Source: Planctomycetota bacterium
Lineage (GTDB): Bacteria > Planctomycetota > Brocadiia > SM23-32
Length of the DNA: 5,158 bases
Assembly: GCA_030604585.1 (NCBI GenBank)
Contig: JAUVVP010000210.1
Coordinates: 1-5,158 of the forward strand
Direction: 5' to 3'
The notes beneath the pieces are model-generated. The model was not told the DNA's origin and made no database searches. It was given only the letters and a program-made list of their open reading frames with translations. Positions 1 through 5,158 of this stretch are shown here, piece after piece. The stretch's first letter is position 1, and each line of letters opens with the position of its first letter. The translations under genes were made by a program, and so were the position numbers.

Positions 1-109
1 CTGGATCGCCACGTCCATACTTGCCGGCCGGCCTGCCAGGGCCTACCATTGGGCACTGGGATCAGGACTGAGCACACGCTTGCTCCACGTTCCGAAGGGG
101 AGAACAGCG

Positions 110-1090
110 ATGGGTATGCGCAAGGATGGGCCGCGTTTCGCCGTGATCGGGACCTGCACGCTGTCGATCCGAGACGCCGGGGACGCCGACGCCCTCCTGG
201 CCAACGGGCTGACGATGATTGACGAGATGGCCCGTGCCGCTGAGCGGAACGGCTGGAGCCTGGACATCGCCGTCCTGCCGGAGCACTTTGCCGTGCCACC
301 CGAAAGTAATCCCTTCATAACCGGCGAGGAGCTGGGCGGGCGCACAGTCAGCGCCGTCGCCGAGAGGGCCCGCGCCCACGGCACCTACGTCGTGGTGCCG
401 ATGTACGTGCGCGAAGGTGACGCCGTCTACAACTCGGCCGTCCTGCTCGACCGCGGGGGCGAGCCGATCGGCGTCTACCATAAGGTGTTCCCCGTCGTCC
501 TGCCCGACGGCTCCGTGGAGCGCGGGATAACGCCCGGGCGCGAGTTCCCCGTATGGGACCTGGAGTTCGGCCGCGTGGGCATACAGATATGCTGGGACAT
601 CGTCTTCGACGACGGCTGGCAGTCGCTGGCGGCGCAGGAGGCCGAGCTTGTGCTCTTCCCCTCGGCAGCGCCCACAGTGCCACTGCTCGCGTCGCACGCC
701 CACCGGAACTGCTACTACGTTGCCGGTTCGATCATGCGCCCGCCTTCGATCATCGTCGACCCGCAGGGGCGCATCATCGCCCAGTCCTCGCAGGACAAGG
801 AGGTGGCCGTCGCCCGCGTCGACCTGGACTACCGCGTCGTGCCGTCGACGTACCTCTGGTCACGCGGCGCCGAACTGAAGGAGAAGTACGGCGATGCCAT
901 CGACTGGGGATGGCACGACGCGGAGGGCTCCTGCCTGATGACGTCCAGCGACCCCGAGATGCCCATCGGCCGCTTCCTGGAGGCCGAGGACATCATGACG
1001 CTGCCTGCCTGGATCGCGCACAACCGCCGCCGGATAGCCGAGGAACGCGGCGGCCCACCCCCCGGGCCGCCGGAACCGACGCTGGGGTGA
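110..1090 (+). CDS. Carbon-nitrogen hydrolase (nitrilase superfamily), substrate unknown
   Basis: This 326-residue protein belongs to the nitrilase/amidase superfamily, cytoplasmic enzymes that hydrolyse non-peptide C-N bonds through a Glu-Lys-Cys triad. All three residues are visible: Glu58 in LPEHF, Lys125 in YHKVFP and Cys161 in GIQICWD. Glu137 lies where many members carry a second active-site Glu. The SxIIVDPxG stretch near residues 213-220 is the usual late core strand. The ATG at 110 is chosen because GAAGGGGAG (94-102) gives an SD at suitable spacing; the frame is open upstream, including a TTG at 80, but without family-like sequence. The core ends near residue 240. About 85 further residues follow, ending in the Pro/Gly-rich tail GGPPPGPPEPTLG, longer than in minimal 260-280 residue members. 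I see no signal peptide. The substrate (nitrile, amide, carbamoyl or ureido compound) cannot be read from the sequence. The family call is firm; the specificity is open. Confidence 0.93.
   Translation: MGMRKDGPRFAVIGTCTLSIRDAGDADALLANGLTMIDEMARAAERNGWSLDIAVLPEHFAVPPESNPFITGEELGGRTVSAVAERARAHGTYVVVPMYVREGDAVYNSAVLLDRGGEPIGVYHKVFPVVLPDGSVERGITPGREFPVWDLEFGRVGIQICWDIVFDDGWQSLAAQEAELVLFPSAAPTVPLLASHAHRNCYYVAGSIMRPPSIIVDPQGRIIAQSSQDKEVAVARVDLDYRVVPSTYLWSRGAELKEKYGDAIDWGWHDAEGSCLMTSSDPEMPIGRFLEAEDIMTLPAWIAHNRRRIAEERGGPPPGPPEPTLG
1048..1072 (+). terminator. GC-rich stem-loop at the 3' end of the hydrolase gene
   Basis: CGGCGGCCC (1048-1056) and GGGCCGCCG (1064-1072) form a perfect 9-bp stem around a 7-nt loop. 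It lies inside the last codons of the hydrolase gene, 15 bases before the stop codon, and encodes part of the Pro/Gly-rich tail. No T tract follows, so this is not a classical intrinsic terminator. It could aid termination or protect the mRNA 3' end, or simply reflect CCN/GGN codons in a proline-glycine tail. Confidence 0.3.
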
Positions 1091-1366
1091 GACATCTCCG
1101 CGCGGTCAGGGTAGGTTACGGGGTCCTTGAGCCGGCTCAACTCGCGGTGGACCTCGGTGCTACGGGGCTCCCACCAGCCGGCACTGGCCCGCATCCAGCA
1201 CCTGAACCGGCCCGCACCGGCATGTGGCCCTGACCGAGGAACAGATCGAGGTGCCGCGCACGGGGCCGCTTGGGGAGGACGCCCTGCTCTTGACGCGCTC
1301 CCCCCGGATCGTGTCCAGTTGCGGCGTCAGGGCGTGCGCATCGGAACGCAGAACGGGAGGCGGACC
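1091..1366 (+). other. Intergenic region between hydrolase and jelly-roll genes
   Basis: This 276-bp gap has no convincing gene. The frame of the downstream gene stays open back to a TTG at 1127, but the translation is Arg/Pro/Ala-rich and resembles nothing I know. The gap contains a 14-bp perfect palindrome (1127-1140) and ends with the SD GGGAGG (1355-1360). A TTGACG hexamer at 1290-1295 resembles a -35 box, but no -10-like hexamer follows at 16-18 bp, so I do not call a promoter. Confidence 0.6.
1127..1140. promoter_or_regulatory. Perfect 14-bp palindrome, possible operator
   Basis: TTGAGCCGGCTCAA is identical to its own reverse complement over all 14 bases. It starts 37 bases after the hydrolase stop codon and lies about 230 bases before the jelly-roll start. 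With no spacer it makes a poor RNA hairpin, so binding by a dimeric regulator is the more natural reading. No promoter is visible beside it, so the role is open. Confidence 0.3.
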
Positions 1367-2266
1367 ATGCTGGTGGAACTACCTGAAGGCGAAGGACTCG
1401 CAGCGAAGTACCCGGGGGACGTGGGCATCGAGGCGGACCCGGCGGTCGTCTTTGCAGACGGCTTCGAGGAGATCGAGGGCACGCGGCTCGCCGCCGTGGG
1501 CGGCGAACAGAGAGGGAACAAGTGGGACAGCTCCGCCGGGACGGTCACCATCGTAGAGGAGCCGGAGAACGTCCACACCGGGACCAAAGCCGCGCAGGTA
1601 ACGCATGAGCAGGTGGGCAGTCACAACGCGGTCAAGCAGTTCAAGCCGGGATTCGACACCCTCCACGTGCGCTACTGCATGAAGTACCATCCAGAGTTCC
1701 CGGGCTGTCACCACACGGGCATGCTGATCCTGGCGGGGGCGCCGGGCATCACGCTGGCGAAGGGAAGCGCCACGGGCGTAGTCCCCGATGGGCGCAACCA
1801 CTTCGAGGCGTTGATTGACACGCTGCCGCCCAGGAGGGATACGGGAGACAGTCCTCCGGGCAACATGAACGTCTACTGCTATCACATGGACCAGGGGCGG
1901 ATATGGGGTGACCTGCTCTTCCCGACCGGCAAGGTCGTCCCGCCGGAGAACAAGTGGCTGTTCGAGGAGAGCTTCGTCCCACGCCCCAACCTGAACTTGG
2001 AACGCGGCCGCTGGTACTGCTACGAGCTGATGGTCAAAGCCAATACCCCGGGTGAGCGCGACGGGCGCGTCGCCTTCTGGGTCGACGGGAAGCTTGGGGG
2101 CGATTTCCCCAACCTCTGTTTCCGCTCGGTAGAGGCGCTCAAGCCGAATCACGTCATCATCGTGGCGCACTCCAGCAGCGTTAGGCCCAACCAGACCCTT
2201 TGGTACGACGACGTCGTCGCGGCTACTTCCTACATCGGGCCACGGGTGCAACCTGGGTCTGAGTAG
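1367..2266 (+). CDS. Jelly-roll (LamG / polysaccharide-lyase-like) protein
   Basis: The 299-residue product looks like a concanavalin-A-like beta-sandwich of the kind found in LamG and PL14/PL20-type polysaccharide lyases. The evidence is the C-terminal half: WYCYELMVKANTPG (216-229), then DGRVAFWVDGKL (232-243), then LWYDDVVAATSYIGP (278-292). This order, strand, 'wvDGk' hairpin and closing 'wyDdvvvat.yIGP', is typical of these folds. HH at 115-116 and HF at 145-146 could be substrate contacts. The N-terminus AKYPGDVGIEADPAVVFADGFE (13-34) matches a segment I recall preceding this domain in Planctomycetota-like proteins. The ATG at 1367 follows GGGAGG (1355-1360) with 6-nt spacing, which fixes the start. 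No signal peptide or membrane segment is visible, which is odd for a fold that is usually secreted. Whether it is a lyase, a binding protein or a non-enzymatic lectin cannot be decided. The fold assignment is from pattern recognition only. Confidence 0.8.
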   Translation: MLVELPEGEGLAAKYPGDVGIEADPAVVFADGFEEIEGTRLAAVGGEQRGNKWDSSAGTVTIVEEPENVHTGTKAAQVTHEQVGSHNAVKQFKPGFDTLHVRYCMKYHPEFPGCHHTGMLILAGAPGITLAKGSATGVVPDGRNHFEALIDTLPPRRDTGDSPPGNMNVYCYHMDQGRIWGDLLFPTGKVVPPENKWLFEESFVPRPNLNLERGRWYCYELMVKANTPGERDGRVAFWVDGKLGGDFPNLCFRSVEALKPNHVIIVAHSSSVRPNQTLWYDDVVAATSYIGPRVQPGSE

Positions 2267-2348
2267 GGACGGGATTCATAGCCGCGACATCTGGGCACGC
2301 CTCGCCAGGATCATCGGCCTCTTGGGGTGGGATATGGGCTGGTGGTTG

Positions 2349-2376
2349 GACCCTAGTCTGGATTCTGCGTAGGGTC
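2349..2376 (+). terminator. Weak stem-loop after the jelly-roll gene
   Basis: GACCCTA (2349-2355) pairs with TAGGGTC (2370-2376), a perfect 7-bp stem with a 14-nt loop. It lies 83 bases after the jelly-roll stop codon and just upstream of the next promoter, a sensible place for a terminator. The loop is long and only TTGG follows rather than a T tract, so it is a weak candidate. Confidence 0.25.
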
Positions 2377-2400
2377 TTGGGGGCAACGGAGGGACCCGAC

Positions 2401-2428
2401 TTGCGACCCGGCCTCCATGCGCTATACT
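2401..2428 (+). promoter_or_regulatory. Sigma70-like promoter for the URO-D-like gene
   Basis: TTGCGA (2401-2406, 4 of 6 matches to TTGACA) and TATACT (2423-2428, 5 of 6 matches to TATAAT) are separated by 16 bp. An AT-rich -10 hexamer stands out in this GC-rich gap. The expected transcription start is near 2434-2436, giving a leader of about 155 nt before the ATG at 2591. It also argues against translation from the in-frame ATG at 2417, which lies upstream of that start. Confidence 0.55.
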
Positions 2429-2435
2429 GCGCATG
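2416..2435. promoter_or_regulatory. Inverted repeat enclosing the -10 box (operator candidate)
   Basis: CATGCGC (2416-2422) and GCGCATG (2429-2435) are perfect 7-bp inverted arms flanking the six bases TATACT, the proposed -10 box. A dimeric protein bound here would directly block RNA polymerase, so a repressor operator is the simplest reading. No regulator gene lies in the window. Confidence 0.45.
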
Positions 2436-2448
2436 CCAAGCATTGGCA
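2434..2448. promoter_or_regulatory. Second inverted repeat at the predicted transcription start
   Basis: TGCCAA (2434-2439) and TTGGCA (2443-2448) are perfect 6-bp arms around a 3-base centre. The repeat overlaps the end of the first dyad by two bases, and the two centres are about 15.5 bp apart. The odd centre and TGCCAA half-site are compatible with a helix-turn-helix operator; I cannot name the family. Confidence 0.4.
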
Positions 2449-2590
2449 ACGGGGCGAAGTCAGGGGAGGAGGCAGCGATAAGGGCAGCTGTTCCGGGGCT
2501 GATGGCTCTGCCAGTGCTTGCGGTTGGCATGTCCGGCGACGTGTTCGATCTGTAGGCGGCCCCAGCACCAGCGCGAGACGAGGTCGTGCG

Positions 2591-3898
2591 ATGGCCCCGC
2601 ACTTGGCGCTTGACCCGACCGCAGGCTACATCCCGGACGTTGCTGGCGGCGCAGCCCCCGGTGCGCTGACTGGCCAAGAAAGGGAACACCTGCGGGAACT
2701 TGCCCGGCGGGTCGCAGAGATCGCAGCCGATCCCTGCCAGGCGCAGAAGCGCGGGCTCTGGCACCGACACACCGCGTTGGAGGACGAGCGGCCGCCGGTG
2801 CTGCTCTTCCTCGAGGATAGCTGGCAGGAAGTCCTCCCCACGAGTGCGCTCGAGGTCGCCGACCCGTTCTGGGGGCAACGGGCGTGGTATCTCAAGCATC
2901 TCATCTTCCGCCACGAGCACCTGTTCGATGACTTCGTGATCGAAGCGGACCTTCACGTGCCGCTGATCATCCACCAGGGGGGATGGGGCCTCCCGCCGGC
3001 GGACTACATCCGACCCGAGGAGCCGCGGGGGGCGTTCCGCTGGACGCCACCCCTCCAGAACGCGGATGACCTGAAGAAGCTCAGACCGGCCACCATCGAA
3101 GTGGACGAGAGGGCCACGCAGGAGCGCCTCGAAGCCACCTGCGACGTCTTCGGCGGTTTGCTGCCCGTTCACGTCGACTGCGGCGCCGCGTCTTGGTGCC
3201 TGTATGACCAGGCCACGCATCTGCGGGGCATAGAGCAATGCATGTGGGACATATACGATCGGCCGGAGTGGCTGCACGAACTGATGGACTTCCTGGCCGG
3301 GGAGACCGTTCGCAAGATGACCTACCTGGAAGCCAACGGACATCTGACGCTGAACAGCCGCAACCACTACGTGGACTCCGGCGGGATTGGCTACACCCGG
3401 GAGCTGCCTGCGGCGGGCTTCGGAGGCAAGCGCGTCCGCCTGCGCGATAGATGGTGCCACTGTGCGGCGCAGGCGGCCTCCGAGATCGGGCCGGAGCAGC
3501 ACGAGGAGTTCATCCTGGACTACGAGGTGCGCCTGCTGGAGCTGTGCGGGCTGAATGCCTACGGGTGTTGCGAGCCGTACACACACAAGTTCGAGATGCT
3601 CAAGAGGCGCGTGCCCCGGCTCCGGCGCGTGTCCGTCAGCCCCTGGTGCGGTGTGGAGAAGGCTGCCGAAGCCCTGGAGAACAGGTACATCTTCTCGTGG
3701 AAACCCAACCCGGCAATGCTGGTGGGCCAGTTTCGCCCGGAGAAGCTGCGGCCCTACCTTCGTCGAACGCTGGACACAGCCCGTGACTGCGCCCTCGAGA
3801 TCATCCTCAAGGACGCCATAACGGTTGAGAACGAGCCACGACGGTTCGAGCAGTGGGTACAGGTCCTGCGCGAGGAGATCGACCGGCTTTGGGGGTAG
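2591..3898 (+). CDS. Uroporphyrinogen-decarboxylase-like (URO-D superfamily) protein
   Basis: This 435-residue protein matches a divergent URO-D-fold family (TIM barrel) that includes decarboxylases and cobalamin-linked methyltransferase partners such as MtaA and CmuA. Recognisable segments are ELARRVAEIA (36-45), LWHRHTALEDERPPVLLF (56-73), EFILDYEVRLLELCGLNAYGCCEP (306-329), LRRVSVSPWCGVEKAAE (344-360) and YIFSWKPNPA (366-375). The RQAGRYLPEY-type N-terminal motif of true HemE is absent, so a haem-synthesis role is unlikely. Cys289-His-Cys291 and Cys326-Cys327 are possible metal ligands, though their spacing does not match the His-X-Cys...Cys zinc site of MtaA as I know it. The only standard starts in this frame are ATG 2417 and ATG 2591. 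The later one is chosen because residues before it are low-complexity Arg/Gly/Ser-rich, the promoter lies downstream of 2417, and GACGAGG (2577-2583) gives a modest SD. No signal peptide is seen. The substrate is unknown. Confidence 0.88.
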   Translation: MAPHLALDPTAGYIPDVAGGAAPGALTGQEREHLRELARRVAEIAADPCQAQKRGLWHRHTALEDERPPVLLFLEDSWQEVLPTSALEVADPFWGQRAWYLKHLIFRHEHLFDDFVIEADLHVPLIIHQGGWGLPPADYIRPEEPRGAFRWTPPLQNADDLKKLRPATIEVDERATQERLEATCDVFGGLLPVHVDCGAASWCLYDQATHLRGIEQCMWDIYDRPEWLHELMDFLAGETVRKMTYLEANGHLTLNSRNHYVDSGGIGYTRELPAAGFGGKRVRLRDRWCHCAAQAASEIGPEQHEEFILDYEVRLLELCGLNAYGCCEPYTHKFEMLKRRVPRLRRVSVSPWCGVEKAAEALENRYIFSWKPNPAMLVGQFRPEKLRPYLRRTLDTARDCALEIILKDAITVENEPRRFEQWVQVLREEIDRLWG

Positions 3899-3924
3899 GG
3901 ACGTCGGGGAACTGACCTACCCCC
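3891..3924 (+). terminator. Stem-loop spanning the URO-D-like stop codon
   Basis: GGGGGTAGG (3891-3899) and CCTACCCCC (3916-3924) form a perfect 9-bp stem with a 16-nt loop; the TAG stop codon (3896-3898) lies inside the left arm. No T tract follows directly; the nearest T5 run is at 3964-3968, about 40 bases on. It could be a non-canonical terminator, a 3'-end stabiliser, or a partial barrier before the GH29 gene 90 bp downstream. Confidence 0.35.
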
Positions 3925-3975
3925 CGAGAACGAGTCCAGGTTGAGTGTCAGATTCGGGCCCCCTTTTTACGATGG

Positions 3976-3982
3976 AAGGAGG
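3976..3982 (+). promoter_or_regulatory. Consensus Shine-Dalgarno of the GH29 gene
   Basis: AAGGAGG is a full anti-SD complement, followed after 6 nt by GTG at 3989. It decides the start: the GTG is used, although in-frame ATGs follow at 4028 and 4121. It is the strongest ribosome binding site in the window. Confidence 0.8.
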
Positions 3983-3988
3983 CATACC

Positions 3989-5158
3989 GTGCGAAGGAAG
4001 ACGAAGGCTGAGGTCGGCCTGGACGGGATGCAGAAGTCGGAGGGGACGCCGAGGGGGAACGGTTCGAGGCATCCCGAGGAGGCGGCGAAGAGGAGAGAGG
4101 AGCGGGACCGGCGGCGGCGGATGAGGTGGTGGCACGAGGCACGGTTCGGGATGCTGGTGGTCTACGGGCTGTACTCCCATCCGCGCATCCTGAGCGCCGA
4201 GGACATGTACTGGGCGAGGATCCCCGTCAGGGAGTATGAGAAGCTGACCCGCGAGTTCAAGCCACGACGGGACGCGGCCCGGCTGTGGGCATCGCTGGCG
4301 AAGAAGGCGGGCATGAAATACATGGTGATGACCACGAAGCACGACGACGGGTTCTGCCTGTGGGACACGAAGCAGACGGAGTTCAACTCCGTCCGGACGG
4401 GGCCGAAGCGGGACCTCGTGCGCGAGTACGTGGAGGCGTGCCGGGAGATGGGGCTGAAGGTGGGGTTTGGGTTCGTTCTGAACGACTGGCGTGACCCGGA
4501 CTGCGTGCGGGCAGCCAAGAGCAAGCGGGCACGGAGACGGTACCTGGACTTCGTGCAGGGCTGCATGCGGGAGCTGATGACGAACTACGGGAAGATCGAC
4601 ATCTTCTGGCCCGACTATCCGGCCGCCATGAAGACGCCCGAGCTGTGGGAGAGCCGGAAGACGATCGCCATGGTCCGGGAGCTTCAGCCGGACATCATCA
4701 TCAACAACCGCCTGATGCTGCCGGAGGACTTCGGGACGCCGGAGGGGCACATCGCGGCCCAGACCCGAGCGTGGGAGTCGTGTATGACGCTGACCGGCAC
4801 GGGCCTGTGGGGCTGGCGCTGGGAGCCGGAAGAGGATTGGGCGAGGCCGCGGGCCATCGTCGAGATGATCCGGAAGGTGACCAGCGGCGGCGGCAACCTG
4901 CTGCTGGACTTCGGGCCCAAGCCGGACGGGTCGCCGCCGGAGATCGTGGAGGAACGCCTGCTCCAGGTCGGCAAGTGGCTCAAGGGCAACGAGGAGGCCG
5001 TCTACGGCATGGTCGACCGCGTGGAGCGGAAGCACTTCCATCCCTGGCTGAAGTATGGGAAGTGGACGCGCAAGGGCAACGTGGGCTACTTCTGGTGCCG
5101 ACACTGGCGCGGGCGGGAGCTGGTCATCGTGGACGAGAAGACCAAGGTGAAGCGGATC
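3989..5158 (+). CDS. GH29 alpha-L-fucosidase-like protein, 3' end outside window
   Basis: The first 390 codons of a glycoside hydrolase family 29 protein are present; the frame is still open at the window edge. GH29 enzymes are retaining alpha-L-fucosidases with a TIM barrel. Landmarks in order: WWHEARFGM (47-55), GLYSHP (60-65), MVMTTKHDDGFCLW (112-125), GKIDIFWPDYP (201-211) with Asp209 at the nucleophile position, QPDIIINNRL (233-242), WESCMTL (262-268), and GGGNLLLDFGPKPDG (300-314), followed by the start of the C-terminal beta domain. Three pocket segments are altered: the family FIHWG reads LVVYG (Val58 replaces His), KHHDGF reads KHDDGF (Asp119 replaces the second His), and the usual GxYYS-like strand reads GFGFV (159-163). 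The GTG start follows a consensus SD. Residues 1-45 are basic and charged, precede the domain, and contain no signal peptide. Arginine is mostly CGG here, against mostly CGC in the hydrolase gene. The fold is secure; fucosidase activity is not. Confidence 0.92.
   Translation, partial: MRRKTKAEVGLDGMQKSEGTPRGNGSRHPEEAAKRREERDRRRRMRWWHEARFGMLVVYGLYSHPRILSAEDMYWARIPVREYEKLTREFKPRRDAARLWASLAKKAGMKYMVMTTKHDDGFCLWDTKQTEFNSVRTGPKRDLVREYVEACREMGLKVGFGFVLNDWRDPDCVRAAKSKRARRRYLDFVQGCMRELMTNYGKIDIFWPDYPAAMKTPELWESRKTIAMVRELQPDIIINNRLMLPEDFGTPEGHIAAQTRAWESCMTLTGTGLWGWRWEPEEDWARPRAIVEMIRKVTSGGGNLLLDFGPKPDGSPPEIVEERLLQVGKWLKGNEEAVYGMVDRVERKHFHPWLKYGKWTRKGNVGYFWCRHWRGRELVIVDEKTKVKRI

Larger units (their letters stand above)
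2267..2590 (+). other. Intergenic region with promoter and dyad repeats
   Basis: This 324-bp stretch separates the jelly-roll and URO-D-like genes. Its first ~80 bases show nothing recognisable. It then carries a 7-bp stem-loop (2349-2376), a sigma70-like promoter (2401-2428), two dyads (2416-2435 and 2434-2448), a polypurine SD-like run GGGGAGGAGG (2463-2472) with no ATG, GTG or TTG at usable spacing, and finally the weak SD of the URO-D-like gene. A 40-codon frame (ATG 2433, TAG 2553-2555) also lies here; its ATG falls at or before the predicted transcription start, so I do not call it a gene. Confidence 0.65.

Noticed and set aside
1..71. A possible tail of an upstream gene ending at TGA 69-71
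   Set aside because: The 22-residue frame shows no recognisable sequence and all three forward frames are open at the edge, so no coding call is justified.
62..703. Minus-strand and alternate + frames across the hydrolase gene
   Set aside because: They are low-complexity shadows; the catalytic triad and family motifs lie only in the + frame starting at 110.
1156..1202. GGTGCT...AGCACC inverted arms suggesting a small structured RNA or tRNA
   Set aside because: The 47-base span is too short for a tRNA, no anticodon or T-arm is seen, and the internal pairings compete with each other.
1224..1290. The peptide VALTEEQIEVPRTG, resembling the LTEEQIE start of phytanoyl-CoA dioxygenases
   Set aside because: Only about seven residues match, no frame continues into the expected DGYLV-type segment, and the GTG lacks an SD. 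A decayed relic is possible but cannot be supported.
2417..2590. N-terminal extension of the URO-D-like protein from ATG 2417
   Set aside because: The added 58 residues are Arg/Gly/Ser-rich and unlike the family, and the proposed promoter -10 box lies downstream of this ATG.
2276..3586. A 436-codon open frame on the minus strand opposite the URO-D-like gene
   Set aside because: The translation is Arg/Pro/Val-rich with no family resemblance. It is the usual antisense shadow of a GC-rich gene, whereas the + frame has clear URO-D motifs.
3917..5104. A 395-codon open frame on the minus strand opposite the GH29 gene
   Set aside because: It is rich in Pro, Arg, His and Leu without any domain. The + frame carries consecutive GH29 motifs and a consensus ribosome binding site.

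Overview
The window is a GC-rich bacterial segment with four genes, all on the + strand: a nitrilase-superfamily carbon-nitrogen hydrolase (110-1090), a LamG/polysaccharide-lyase-like jelly-roll protein (1367-2266), a uroporphyrinogen-decarboxylase-fold protein that is not HemE (2591-3898), and the first 390 codons of a GH29 alpha-L-fucosidase-like protein that runs off the 3' edge (3989-5158). This gene mix, especially the jelly-roll protein with a YPGDVGIExDPAVVF-type start and the URO-D-like protein with a YGCCEP motif, resembles what I associate with environmental Planctomycetota, Armatimonadota, Lentisphaerota or Hydrogenedentota genomes. The phylum is inferred from family flavour only. 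I saw no mobile element, CRISPR array, tRNA or rRNA.

Layout: 1-109 is a short leader ending in a Shine-Dalgarno (SD) sequence for the hydrolase. The gaps are 276 bp (1091-1366), 324 bp (2267-2590) and 90 bp (3899-3988), so this is a co-directional neighbourhood rather than a tightly overlapping operon. The 324-bp gap holds the best regulatory signal in the window: a sigma70-like promoter (TTGCGA, 16-bp spacer, TATACT) whose -10 box lies between the arms of one inverted repeat, with a second inverted repeat just downstream at the predicted transcription start. This suggests that the URO-D-like gene, and possibly the GH29 gene, form a separately regulated unit. GC-rich stem-loops without a downstream T tract lie at the 3' ends of the hydrolase and URO-D-like genes. 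A weaker stem-loop lies 83 nt after the jelly-roll gene.

Working together: the jelly-roll and GH29 proteins point to carbohydrate binding or breakdown, the hydrolase to amide or nitrile cleavage, and the URO-D-like protein to decarboxylation or methyl transfer on an unknown substrate. None of the three complete proteins, nor the GH29 N-terminus, shows a signal peptide from the starts chosen here, so the products look cytoplasmic. No established pathway ties them together. The most unusual item is the GH29 protein: it keeps the apparent catalytic aspartate but has lost residues that normally bind fucose, so it may act on another sugar or be inactive.
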